Positions 18,036 to 25,783 of a stretch of DNA of 64,000 nucleotides are shown here, piece by piece. Both the position numbers and the translations under genes were made by a program. The stretch is from Streptomyces profundus (lineage in GTDB: Bacteria; Actinomycetota; Actinomycetes; Streptomycetales; Streptomycetaceae), in contig NZ_CP082362.1 of assembly GCF_020740535.1 (NCBI RefSeq), forward strand, positions 2,843,501-2,907,500. The letters run 5' to 3'. A model generated the notes under the pieces. The model saw nothing but the letters and a program-made list of their open reading frames with translations. It had not been told where the DNA came from and did not search any database. The stretch's first letter is position 1. Each line of letters begins with the position of its first letter.

Positions 18036-19166
18036 TCAGTCCATCGCCTCGACGCGCTGCCGCACCTGCTCGACGATGTCGTCGGAGATGGGCGCGTAGT
18101 CGATCTCGGCCAGCGCCCGCTGCCCCTCTTCGCCGGCGGTGTAGTTGAGAAAGGCCCTGGTCAGATCGAGGGTGCCGGGCTCGTTGCCCCGGTCGCAGAC
18201 GATCTCGTAGGTGACCAGGACGATCGGGTAGACGCCCTCGGCGGTGCTCCCGTAGTCCAGCTGGAGCGCCAGATCCCCGTCCTCGCCGATCACCTCGGCC
18301 TCGGCGATGGCGTTGGAGGAGTTCTCCACGGTGGCCTCGACCGGCTCCTCGGCGCCGGTGTCGATCCGCACGGTGTCCAGGTTGTTCTGGTGCGCGTAGG
18401 ACAGCTCGAAGTAGCTGATCGCGCCCTCGTTCTGCTGCACCATGCCGACCAGGCCGGAGGAGCCGTCCGCCGACTGGCCGCCTCGGCCGCGCCAGCTCTT
18501 GTTGGGCTCGTGCGGCCAGTCCTCCGGCGCGCTCTCGTTCAGATAGCTGGTGAGGTTCTCGGTCGTGCCGGAGCCGTCCGAACGGTGGAACGGGGTGATC
18601 GCCAGGTCGGGGAGGTCGACGCCCGGGTTGAGCGCCGCGACGGCGGGGTCGTCCCAGCGGGTGATCCTGGAGTCGAAGATCTGGGCCAGGGTGGCCGCGT
18701 CCAGCGTCAGCTCCGGCACACCGGGGAGGTTGTAGCCCAGGGCGATGGGGCCGGCCGCCATCGGCAGATGGATGGCGCGGCCCCCGTCGCGGCAGACGCT
18801 CCGCGACTCCTCCACCTCGCCCGGTGAGAGCAGCGAGTCGGAGCCGGCGAACGCGGTGGTGCCCTGGAGGAACTCCTGGACGCCGGCGCCAGAACCGGTG
18901 GCCTTGTAGTTGATCTGGCTGCCTTCACAATTGGCCTGGTAGGTGTTCACCCAGACCTCCATCGCGTTGGCCTGGGCGCTGGAGCCCGAGGCCAGCAGGG
19001 TGCCGTCCGGGCCGCAGGTGAGGCCCTCGACCGAGAAGTCCACCGCCCCGGGAAGGCCGGAGTTGTCATCCGTGCCACAGGCAGTGAGGGCCAGGGCGCC
19101 CGCCGCCAGCGCGGCACCGAGGCTGAGCGCCCGCCGCTGCCGCCCGCTCGTGCGCGAAAGCTTCAC
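18036..19166 (-). CDS. pstS: Phosphate-binding lipoprotein PstS
   Basis: A lipoprotein of about 376 aa. I chose the GTG at 19166: it gives a normal signal peptide ending in the lipobox LTAC. The periplasmic-binding-protein fold shows the PstS landmarks YKATGSGAGVQEFLQGTTAFAGSD-like and HRSDGSGTTENLTSYL, which line the phosphate site. As the solute receptor anchored outside the membrane it delivers phosphate to PstCA. It is the first gene of pstSCAB, and its promoter region carries four 11-bp PHO-box-like repeats. Longer in-frame extensions upstream run through these boxes and are unlikely. Confidence 0.96.
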   Translation of the reverse strand: MKLSRTSGRQRRALSLGAALAAGALALTACGTDDNSGLPGAVDFSVEGLTCGPDGTLLASGSSAQANAMEVWVNTYQANCEGSQINYKATGSGAGVQEFLQGTTAFAGSDSLLSPGEVEESRSVCRDGGRAIHLPMAAGPIALGYNLPGVPELTLDAATLAQIFDSRITRWDDPAVAALNPGVDLPDLAITPFHRSDGSGTTENLTSYLNESAPEDWPHEPNKSWRGRGGQSADGSSGLVGMVQQNEGAISYFELSYAHQNNLDTVRIDTGAEEPVEATVENSSNAIAEAEVIGEDGDLALQLDYGSTAEGVYPIVLVTYEIVCDRGNEPGTLDLTRAFLNYTAGEEGQRALAEIDYAPISDDIVEQVRQRVEAMD

Positions 19167-19212
19167 TGTCGTTCGATCCTTCCCGTAACCGTTCTCACCT
19201 GAAAGTAGGTTG

Positions 19213-19256
19213 ATCAGGTGAATCGACTTACGGTCAAAAGTGAATAGCAAATGAAT
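19213..19256 (-). promoter_or_regulatory. PHO-box array upstream of pstS (four 11-nt direct repeats)
   Basis: Read on the minus strand, four consecutive 11-nt units occur in exact register: ATTCATTTGCT, ATTCACTTTTG, ACCGTAAGTCG and ATTCACCTGAT. Three of the four carry the TTCA core of the Streptomyces PhoP direct repeat. The location about 50-90 bp upstream of the pstS start fits PhoP activation under phosphate limitation. Confidence 0.8.
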
Positions 19257-19323
19257 CACGCAGGGCGGTCAGGTTGCCGGCTGGGTGCACGATACTGCCC
19301 GGTTGGCCGACGGTTCGTTACGC

Positions 19324-19342
19324 TATACCCATCAGGGGTATA
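19324..19342. promoter_or_regulatory. CsoR-type operator upstream of the csoR-like gene
   Basis: TATACCC-ATCAG-GGGTATA is a perfect 7-bp inverted repeat with a 5-nt centre, 18 bp before the regulator's ATG. It matches the known TACCC...GGGTA pattern of CsoR copper operators. It overlaps the expected -10 region, so it likely mediates autorepression. Confidence 0.75.
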
Positions 19343-19360
19343 TGAGCAGAAGGCGGCACT

Positions 19361-19780
19361 ATGACCACAGTAGGGACGATCGGCGGCCCTGGCGCACCAG
19401 GCGAGCCGGACCCCACCTGCCATGCCGAGCCGGCGGCCGAGGCGGACCAACCCGGCCAGCCAGCCCAGTCAGGCCAGTCAGACCAGTCAGACCAGGGCCA
19501 GCACGGCTACAGCAAGGACAAGGACGCCCACCTCAAACGGCTCCGCCGGATCGAGGGGCAGATCCGTGGCCTCCAGCGCATGGTCGACGAGGACGTCTAC
19601 TGCATCGACATACTGACGCAGGTCTCCGCCTCGACCAAGGCGCTCCAGTCCTTCGCCCTCCAGCTGCTCGAAGAGCATCTGCGGCACTGCGTCGCGCACG
19701 CCGCCCAGGAGGGCGGCCCCGAGATCGACGCCAAGGTCAAGGAGGCCACCGCCGCCATCGGCCGGATGCTCCGCACCTGA
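19361..19780 (+). CDS. csoR: CsoR-family copper-sensing repressor
   Basis: A 139-aa regulator with a Gly/Pro/Gln-rich, probably disordered N-terminal 50 residues. The DUF156/CsoR four-helix domain follows (HLKRLRRIEGQIRGLQRMVDED). The Cu(I) ligand set is present: Cys in DVYCIDIL, and His and Cys in EEHLRHCV, giving the C-H-C pattern. On binding Cu(I), CsoR tetramers release DNA and derepress copper export genes. No copZA-type gene is adjacent, so it probably acts on genes elsewhere as well as on itself through the operator just upstream. In S. coelicolor, as I recall, csoR also lies beside the pst/pit region. Confidence 0.9.
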   Translation: MTTVGTIGGPGAPGEPDPTCHAEPAAEADQPGQPAQSGQSDQSDQGQHGYSKDKDAHLKRLRRIEGQIRGLQRMVDEDVYCIDILTQVSASTKALQSFALQLLEEHLRHCVAHAAQEGGPEIDAKVKEATAAIGRMLRT

Positions 19781-19799
19781 GCCGGCCAGGCCGGCGGGC

Positions 19800-20621
19800 T
19801 CAGGCGACGGCGCCCCAGTAGACGTCCTCGTCGGCCGGCAGCACCACCTCGACCGTGACGCCGAAGCCGAAGAGCGTCACCGTGGACGTCACCTCGACCG
19901 CCCACAGGCCCTGCGCCAGGCTGAACTCGTGCCGCACCTTCCGTGGCGTGCCCTGATCGTCGAGGTAGGCGTCGAAGGGCACCTCGGTGCTGGTGAAGCC
20001 GCCCACCGCGGCCGACAGCTGCTCCCTGATCCGTGCCGTGGCCGCCGCCTCCGCGGCCACGGCGATGTCGGTCACCCCCCGGTAGTGCCGCACCGGCACC
20101 CCGTCCACGCTGGCCGCCCCCAGATCGTCCGCGCTGCGCACCCCGCGCAGCAGCTCGACCGCGGTGATCGGATCCGTCGCGCCGCCCGTCACCAGGTTCC
20201 CGTCCGCGACGCCGGCCACCTCGACCCGCACCCACTTGTCCGCCGGCACCCCGGCGCCCCGGTTCTTCATGAACAGCTCACCCGGCGCGAAGACCTCCGT
20301 CACCGGCTCCGCCCGCTCGGGGGCCGCCGGATCGGGCGGCAGCGTCACCAGCAGCTCGCCGATGCCGTCCACGTAGTCGAAGACGCCCTCGCCATGGATG
20401 GTGAGCCGGGTGCCGCCCGAGGCCATCCGCATGGCCGTGCGGGCCTGCGAGGAGCCTGACTCCACCAGCAGATCGGGCGCCGACCGCACGGCGCGCAGCG
20501 GATCGTCCGACGACCGCCCCTCGGGCGCGGCCGTGCCGGTGCCGGAGCAGCCGCTGACCGCGAGCATCAGGACCAACAGCCCACCCCTGCCGAGCCCCGC
20601 GACTCGCCGCCACACCACCAT
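19800..20621 (-). CDS. LppX/LprAFG-family lipoprotein
   Basis: A protein of about 273 aa. The ATG at 20621 (preceded by GGAGGG) gives a signal peptide ending in the lipobox VSGCSG. The mature part shows features of the LppX/LprAFG family: alternating hydrophobic strands and ELFMKNRGAGVPADKWVRVE, PITAVELLRGV, and DGVPVRHYRGVTDIAV, as in Streptomyces homologues. Mycobacterial relatives bind and shuttle lipids or lipoglycans in the envelope. The ligand in this organism is unknown. It converges on the CsoR gene, 20 bp apart. Confidence 0.83.
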   Translation of the reverse strand: MVVWRRVAGLGRGGLLVLMLAVSGCSGTGTAAPEGRSSDDPLRAVRSAPDLLVESGSSQARTAMRMASGGTRLTIHGEGVFDYVDGIGELLVTLPPDPAAPERAEPVTEVFAPGELFMKNRGAGVPADKWVRVEVAGVADGNLVTGGATDPITAVELLRGVRSADDLGAASVDGVPVRHYRGVTDIAVAAEAAATARIREQLSAAVGGFTSTEVPFDAYLDDQGTPRKVRHEFSLAQGLWAVEVTSTVTLFGFGVTVEVVLPADEDVYWGAVA

Positions 20622-20736
20622 GAGCCCCCTGGCCCTCCCGGAACCGCCACGTTCTGCGAACACCGCCGGCCGCGGTCCCGCCGGCCGGATGACTACCGAC
20701 CTAACGAGGGCTCGGCAGGGCCGTTACGGTGGTGGG

Positions 20737-20937
20737 GTGGACGAGCAAGGTGCGGACATACCGGAGGCGTCACCCGGCGTCACCGGCGACCCACACCAGG
20801 TGGAACTCTACGAACGCGGCCCCTTCCTGGCCTCCCGTTGCAGCTGTGGATGGTACGGCCCGGCCCGCCGCTCCCGCCCCCTCGCCAGAGACGAGGCCGC
20901 CGGCCACTCCCGCACCGCGAACCCGGGCGAACGGTGA
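20737..20937 (+). CDS. Small conserved CGW-motif protein
   Basis: A 66-aa protein of unknown function. The GTG at 20737 follows a G-rich segment. The recognisable core is VELYERGPFLASRCSCGWYGPARRS, ending with ARDEAAGHSR; a CxCGWxGPAR block with a downstream His recurs in small streptomycete proteins. The Cys pair and His could bind a metal, which is inference. A 76-bp piece of its 3' half is repeated just downstream in another frame, so the native C-terminus is in doubt (alternative tail ending at 21083). Confidence 0.6.
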   Translation: MDEQGADIPEASPGVTGDPHQVELYERGPFLASRCSCGWYGPARRSRPLARDEAAGHSRTANPGER

Positions 20938-21061
20938 CGTCCAGGACAAGCCACCGCCTCCCACCGCGAACCGGCGGAGCCACCCGCTGTGGATGGTACG
21001 GCCCGGCCCGCCGCTCCCGCCCCCTCGCCAGAGACGAGGCCGCCGGCCACTCCCGCACCGC
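20843..21061 (+). repeat. 76-bp direct repeat duplicating the end of the CGW gene
   Basis: Bases 20843-20918 recur exactly at 20986-21061, 143 bp apart. The first copy encodes the C-terminal half of the small CGW protein. The second encodes CGWYGPARRSRPLARDEAAG again, but 143 is not a multiple of 3, so it is out of frame with the first. It ends at a stop at 21081-21083. This is either a recent local duplication or an assembly artefact. Confidence 0.85.
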
Positions 21062-21079
21062 CCCCGACGACACCGGCGG

Positions 21080-21739
21080 CTAGGCGGCCAGGCGTTCCCC
21101 CGGGTCGCGTTCCCGCTCCGGATCGTCCGCCGGCGGTCTGGCCAGCCAGCCGAGCCAGCCGACGCCGGCGAGGGCCCGCACCAGCGGGGTCAACAGGGCC
21201 ATGCCCAACGGGGCGAGCAGCAGCGCGACGGCCATGCCCAGGGCGAAGCCACCGATCACATCCGTCGGGTAGTGCACCCCCATCAGCACCCGGGCCGCGC
21301 CCTGCAACAGGGCGAGCCCCAGCGCCACAAGACCCAGCACCCGGTGCACCAGAAACAGCGCCACCGCGATCGCCGTCGCCGCACCCGCGTGGTCGCTGAC
21401 AAAGGAGTAGCCGTCCCTGCCGTCGACCATCGGGATCAGCTCGGCATGACTCTCATGCGGGCGCGGTCGCGCGACGAACGCGCGGATCGGGACGTTCGCC
21501 GCCCAGGTCAACCCGGCGGCCAGCAGCGCCCAGAAGCAGCCGGCCACCGCCTGCGGCGCGTCGGCGCGCCGCCGCACCAGCAGCCAACCGAGGCCCACCA
21601 ACGCCACCAGCACGAACGGCAGTCCGTACTCGCCGACAAAGGTGACGACGTCCCGCGTCCGGCCGGACAACCGCTCGGCGAGGCCGTTGATCTCGTAGAG
21701 GACATCAAGCTCGAAGTCCGGATGGTCGAGTCCAGCCAT
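21080..21739 (-). CDS. PAP2-family membrane phosphatase
   Basis: A 219-aa protein with about six membrane segments. The phosphatase signature is present as RAFVARPRP (KxxxxxxRP-like), FVSDHAGAAT (the PSGH block with the proton-donor His) and ARVLMGVHYPTDVIGG (SRxxxGxHxxxD). Family members remove phosphate from lipid phosphates such as undecaprenyl pyrophosphate or phosphatidic acid on the outer face of the membrane. The conventional Ser and Gly of PSGH are replaced (VSDH), a variation seen in many family members. Its 3' end overlaps the stop of the duplicated CGW tail. Substrate unknown. Confidence 0.85.
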   Translation of the reverse strand: MAGLDHPDFELDVLYEINGLAERLSGRTRDVVTFVGEYGLPFVLVALVGLGWLLVRRRADAPQAVAGCFWALLAAGLTWAANVPIRAFVARPRPHESHAELIPMVDGRDGYSFVSDHAGAATAIAVALFLVHRVLGLVALGLALLQGAARVLMGVHYPTDVIGGFALGMAVALLLAPLGMALLTPLVRALAGVGWLGWLARPPADDPERERDPGERLAA

Positions 21740-22210
21740 GTGCCGTTGTGGCCCCTTCGTGCTGTGGGGGACCCTGCCAAGGCTGGCAGGGAAGAGGAGC
21801 CCCTGTTCCGGTACAGGTAACGCCCTTAACGTCCCCTGGAGTGCCTAGGTCCATCGAATGCGCGCGACAGCGTTATCGAACAGCAACGCCTTGCCGCAGT
21901 TCAGCACGGTTGCCTTGGCCAGAGCCAAACGGACCGTCACCAACCGGGGGCCTCGCCCCGGTGACGAGATGTGGAGAGCCCCGAACCCGCCCTCGCCGCC
22001 TCGGATCCGCACCTGGTGATGTGCTGTGCGATGTGCACCGTTACCTGTGCGCCGTGCTGAGCTGCGCTGTCGGTGGGGAGTCGAACCCCGGCGTTGCTCC
22101 TCACGCGCCATAGGTGGGCCGGAAACCGCCGGCCCCCGGTGGATGCGCGCCTCCGAAGCGGTTACCCGCTCCACATCTCTCTCGCCACTTCTCTCGCCCT
22201 GCCGGACCGG
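21740..22210. other. Gene-free interval (promoter of PAP2, downstream of DIP1984 gene)
   Basis: About 470 bp with no convincing coding sequence. It contains a tRNA T-arm-like GGGGAGTCGAACCCC at 22075-22089, but no matching acceptor or anticodon stems were found on either strand. No clear promoter was recognised. Confidence 0.5.
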
Positions 22211-22681
22211 TCAGTCCAGCAGATCGGCCTCCCAGTTCGTCCGCTGGATCCGCACGTCGACCTCCCGGATCTCCCGGGCCAGCGCGTCCGCCTGGGCGCG
22301 CAGCTCCGCGACCGGGAGCGCGGGGAGCACCATCAGCTCGGAACGGAGCTGCCGGCCGTATCCACGGTCGCCGGTGCCGGCCGCCGCGTCCGCCGCCGCC
22401 GTGACCACGGAGTGCCGCAGCCGCAGGGTGTCCCGGCGGGCGAGGGCGTCGGTGAGGGTGCCGTCCGCACCCATCCGCACGGCGGCGTTGGTCCGGTTGA
22501 TCCGCCGGATCAACGCCTCCAGGGTGTCCAACACCTCGCCGGCCTCGGCCAGCAGTTGGGCCGCGTCCTCGGCGGGCGTCTCCCCCTCCTGGTGCCGCGC
22601 GCTGCTGACGACGCGCGCCCGCAGCTGCTCCACCCGACGCGTCGCCTCCGCACGCTCCGCAAGGGCCTCGGCAAGCTTCAC
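22211..22681 (-). CDS. DIP1984-family protein (septicolysin-like)
   Basis: A 156-aa, mostly helical protein starting at a GTG with GGGAGGGGA upstream. Characteristic blocks are KLAEALAERAEATRRVEQLR at the N-terminus, EDAAQLLAEAGEVLDTLEALIRRINRTN in the middle and IREVDVRIQRTNWEADLL at the end, matching the DIP1984/DUF6847 family. The coiled-coil character suggests oligomerisation. Its role is not established; some database entries call it septicolysin by weak similarity. It lies downstream of, and on the same strand as, the SLT-NlpC gene, about 107 bp away. Confidence 0.82.
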   Translation of the reverse strand: MKLAEALAERAEATRRVEQLRARVVSSARHQEGETPAEDAAQLLAEAGEVLDTLEALIRRINRTNAAVRMGADGTLTDALARRDTLRLRHSVVTAAADAAAGTGDRGYGRQLRSELMVLPALPVAELRAQADALAREIREVDVRIQRTNWEADLLD

Positions 22682-22788
22682 GGTCTCCCCTCCCGTTCGC
22701 CTTGGACTCGCAGGAACGAACTCGCAGGAGTATACGAACACCGACCGGGCCCCCCGCACCCGGAATTCGATCCGCCGGGGCGTCGGCC

Positions 22789-23778
22789 TCAGCCGGCGGT
22801 GGGGCGGGTGGCGCCGAAGTAGTCGGGGGAGTCGATGGGGTCGAAGCGGATGGTGGCGCCGGTGTAGGGCGCGTTGATCATGTAGCCGCCGCCGACATAG
22901 ATCCCGACATGGTGGATGCTCCGGGAGTCGGTCAGATCCGTGGCGAAGAAGACCAGGTCGCCGGGGAGGAGTTGGTCCCGCGTGGGATGCGGACCCGCGA
23001 TCCACTGGTCGTTGGCGACCCGGGGCAGCTCGATGCCCACGGACTCGTAGGCGGCCTTGGTCAGCCCCGAGCAGTCGAACCTGCCGTCGTCCTCCGGGGT
23101 GCCGTCCCCGCCCCAGAGGTAGGGCGTGCCCAGATGCTCCTGGGCGAAGCCCACGGCCGCCGCGGCCTGCTCCAGCGGCGGCAGGCGCTCGTCCTCGGGG
23201 GGCGCGGCGTAACTGGCCTCCGCGCTGCGGATGATCCGCACGTAGTTCTGGGTCTCCTCATACGGCGGGATCCCGTTGTACTGGATCACCGCGTAGGGCC
23301 CCGCGTTGTAGGCGGCCAGCATGTTGTCCACCGGATCGCCCGGCACGTCCCGCACATAGCCGGCGAGCGCGCAGTTGTAGGAGGCGGCGGACGGGATGGC
23401 GTCCTCCGGATCCCAGACGTTGGCCTCCCCGTCCCCGTTGGCGTCCAGGCCGTGGGTGGCCCAGGTGCCGGGGATGAACTGGGCTATGCCCTGGGCCGCC
23501 GCGTGGCTCTCCACGTTCGGCTGCCAGCCGCTCTCCTGGCCGAGCTGCGCGGCCAGGATCGCCGGGGAGAGCTCCGGGCAGGTGTTGCCCCACTGCTGCA
23601 CCAGGGCCTCGTACTCCGGCGGGACGGTGTTCCGCGCCAACTGGCCGTCCCCGCCGCCCGGTCGGCCGGCGCCGCCGAAGAGGCCGGCCGCCGCGCCGTA
23701 GACGCCGATCACCAGGAAGCCGACGAAGGCGAGCATGATGCCGAAGCCGGCACCCACCACCAGCACGATCCGCCGCAT
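22789..23778 (-). CDS. Bifunctional cell-wall hydrolase: SLT lytic transglycosylase + NlpC/P60 endopeptidase
   Basis: About 329 aa. The ATG at 23778 has GAGGGG upstream; one hydrophobic N-terminal segment (about residues 3-28) anchors or exports it. The SLT domain covers about 60-180 (AILAAQLGQESGWQPNV with the catalytic Glu, then GIAQFIPGTW and AYNAGPYAV). The NlpC/P60 domain covers about 200-329 (RFDCSGLTKAAY with the catalytic Cys; HHVGIYVGGG with the His). This order matches the VirB1/Tn916 Orf14-type hydrolases of conjugation machines as well as housekeeping autolysins. It diverges from a small pilin-like membrane protein. Confidence 0.9.
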   Translation of the reverse strand: MRRIVLVVGAGFGIMLAFVGFLVIGVYGAAAGLFGGAGRPGGGDGQLARNTVPPEYEALVQQWGNTCPELSPAILAAQLGQESGWQPNVESHAAAQGIAQFIPGTWATHGLDANGDGEANVWDPEDAIPSAASYNCALAGYVRDVPGDPVDNMLAAYNAGPYAVIQYNGIPPYEETQNYVRIIRSAEASYAAPPEDERLPPLEQAAAAVGFAQEHLGTPYLWGGDGTPEDDGRFDCSGLTKAAYESVGIELPRVANDQWIAGPHPTRDQLLPGDLVFFATDLTDSRSIHHVGIYVGGGYMINAPYTGATIRFDPIDSPDYFGATRPTAG

Positions 23779-24117
23779 CGCCCGCCCCTCTGTCAGCAAC
23801 CGTCAGCGACCGCCAGCGACCGACGGCCCCGGTTCACCGGCTCCTCGCCGGCTCTTCGAAAGATGGTGGCATGTGAGCGGGGATCAGCGTCCAGTCCCGG
23901 GGCGGGTTCTGGACATGACCTCGGACACGACGCCGGACACGACCGACAGGAACGCGCGGGAATCGGCGGGCGACCGGCCCGTCGGCCGACGAGTTCCGGC
24001 CAAAGAGCCGGCGTTCGGCGCGGTGAGCGTTCGTCACCGTACGGGACACGCTGTCGGTGGGCCGTGGCACAATCCGATGAGGAGGGGACAAGAGAGCGAG
24101 TGAGGCGGTGAGTTCGA
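23779..24117. other. Divergent intergenic region
   Basis: About 340 bp between divergent genes. It holds three 10-bp near-tandem units (xGTCAGCxAC/CGCCAGCGAC) at 23791-23820, a pair of CGGACACGAC repeats near 23922-23943, and a possible -10 (CACAAT, 24068) for the downstream gene. The repeats are low-complexity; no regulator can be named. Confidence 0.4.
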
Positions 24118-24426
24118 ATGCTCCTAGCGGCCGAAGAAGACGACATCACCAACATCATCGGCGGAATCGCCCCCGATTGGGGCCCGTTCTCCGCTGTTGG
24201 CACCGAGGCCAGAACACTGATCCAGGTCATCATGGCGCTGGCCATCCTGATCTGCATGGGCATCGCCATCTGGGGCGCCGCGAAGCAGCGGATCGGGTCC
24301 ACCGCGATGCGGGACAGCTTCAGCGCCGAGCAGGGCAAGGGGCTGATCGTCGCCGGGCTCACGGGGATCTTCATCATCGGTTCCCTGGGCACGCTGTTCA
24401 CCATCATCTACGGCATGGCGATCTGA
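24118..24426 (+). CDS. Small two-TM membrane protein, pilin/VirB2-like layout
   Basis: A 102-aa protein. The N-terminal 30 residues are acidic and polar (AAEEDDITNIIGGIAPDW). Two hydrophobic helices follow (about 37-53 and 76-98), separated by a basic/polar loop (AAKQRIGSTAMRDSFSAEQGKG). The layout resembles TrbC/VirB2-type pilin-like proteins, but there is no sequence proof. It is divergent from an SLT-NlpC hydrolase and followed on the same strand by a lipoprotein gene. Could equally be an uncharacterised streptomycete membrane protein. Confidence 0.7.
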   Translation: MLLAAEEDDITNIIGGIAPDWGPFSAVGTEARTLIQVIMALAILICMGIAIWGAAKQRIGSTAMRDSFSAEQGKGLIVAGLTGIFIIGSLGTLFTIIYGMAI

Positions 24427-24510
24427 CGGCCCCGATGTCCCACCGCCCGGCCCCCGTCGTCCGTCGAAGAGCCGAGGCACCGGAGCGAGCCGGGGAAGGA
24501 ACGCCAGTCG

Positions 24511-25707
24511 ATGCGTGAACGGGGCGCCCGTCAGCGGCTGTTGAGGCGTGCGCTGGTCGCCGTGGCGGCGGGCGGCGCGCTGCTGGCCGGCTGCGTCGGC
24601 GGCCCGGCGGCCGACCGCGCGGCGCGGGAGCCCGCCACCCCGGCGGACGACGAGGCGTCGAACGGCGGCGAGGGCGAGGCCGACGACGAGCGGCCCGGCG
24701 CGTCCCCGCCCCCGCAGGAGCCCCTGCCGACGGCCGAGCCCACCGGCTCGGCCCAGCGGATCGCGTCCCTGCCCGAGCAGGCCGTGCCCGGCTGGGCCGA
24801 CGCCTGCTGCCTGGCCGAGTTCCCCGACGGCGATCTGCTGGTCGGCACCTCGGCCGGCGCCCTCAGCCGGGTCACGCCGGAGGGCGAGGTCACCGAGGTG
24901 GGCCAGCTCTCCGGAGCCCTGGAGGCGGGCACCGGCGAGTTGCTCGCCCTGGCGATCTCCCCCGGCTTCGTGGGCGACGGGCGCCCCTCGGACGAGCTGT
25001 ACGCCTTCTACGCGGGCGCCGGAAGCAGCGCCGTGGCCGCCTATGGCCACGATCCGGCCGGGGCCGAGGGCTCCCAGGTCAACAGCGCGAACCGGCAGGT
25101 CGTGCGGGATCTCCCCCGCGCCGAGAGCCGCAACGGCGGGGCGTTGGCCTTCGGCCCCGACGGTCTCCTCTATCTGGGCCTGGGCGACACCGGCAGCGCC
25201 ACGCTCGCCGCCGATCCGGAGTCCGAGGCCGGCAAGATCCTGCGGATGGAACCGAACGGCGGCCCTCCGGACGACGGCGCGAACGTCGCGATCGGCTCCC
25301 TGGTGCACACCCTTGGCCATGGCGACATCCGCGGCCTGGCCTGGGACGAGCAGGACAGGCTCTGGTCGGTCGAGATCGACCCCGAGGGCGTGGTGGAGGT
25401 CAACGCCGTGATCCCGGGCGAGCGTTATGACCAGCAGCCGCCGGAGCACAGCTGGGAGTCGGGCGAGGTCGATCCGGTGGGCCTGGCCTATGACGCCGTC
25501 TCGCTCTGGGTGCCATCCCGGGTGGGCGAGGGCCTGTGGCGGCTGCCGCTGGATCTGGCCCATGCCAGCCGCAGCGCCGAGCCGCAGCCGCTCGGCGAGG
25601 AGCTGACCGGCCCGAGCGCCGTGCTCCCCGGCGCGGCGGAGGGCCGCCTCCGCGTCCTGGTCACCGGCGCCGGGGGCGGCGCCGTCGAGGAGTACGCGGT
25701 CGACTGA
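24511..25707 (+). CDS. Lipoprotein with PQQ-dependent sugar dehydrogenase-like beta-propeller
   Basis: A 398-aa protein. The signal peptide ends in the lipobox LLAGCVGG. A Pro/Glu/Asp-rich linker to about residue 78 precedes a beta-propeller of the GSDH (glucose/sorbosone dehydrogenase) family: LPDG-like DGDLLVGTSAGAL, NGGALAFGPDGLLYLGLGDTG, GKILRMEPNGG, HTLGHGDIRGLAWDEQDRLW. The GHGDIRGLAW block corresponds to the family's catalytic/Ca region (usually GHRNPQGLAW), here with HGDI replacing HRNP. True PQQ-dependent enzymes oxidise sugars in the exoplasmic space. The altered motif leaves activity uncertain. Confidence 0.8.
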   Translation: MRERGARQRLLRRALVAVAAGGALLAGCVGGPAADRAAREPATPADDEASNGGEGEADDERPGASPPPQEPLPTAEPTGSAQRIASLPEQAVPGWADACCLAEFPDGDLLVGTSAGALSRVTPEGEVTEVGQLSGALEAGTGELLALAISPGFVGDGRPSDELYAFYAGAGSSAVAAYGHDPAGAEGSQVNSANRQVVRDLPRAESRNGGALAFGPDGLLYLGLGDTGSATLAADPESEAGKILRMEPNGGPPDDGANVAIGSLVHTLGHGDIRGLAWDEQDRLWSVEIDPEGVVEVNAVIPGERYDQQPPEHSWESGEVDPVGLAYDAVSLWVPSRVGEGLWRLPLDLAHASRSAEPQPLGEELTGPSAVLPGAAEGRLRVLVTGAGGGAVEEYAVD

Positions 25708-25783
25708 ACGCGGCGCCGGCTGAGCGCGGCGGGGCGGAGCCCCGTCAACGCCCGGCCCGGGCCCAGACGCAGGGGCCCCGGGC

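Noticed and set aside
22073..22092. tRNA-like T-arm (GGGGAGTCGAACCCC)
   Set aside because: No acceptor, D or anticodon stems could be fitted on either strand at tRNA distances, and no CCA end.
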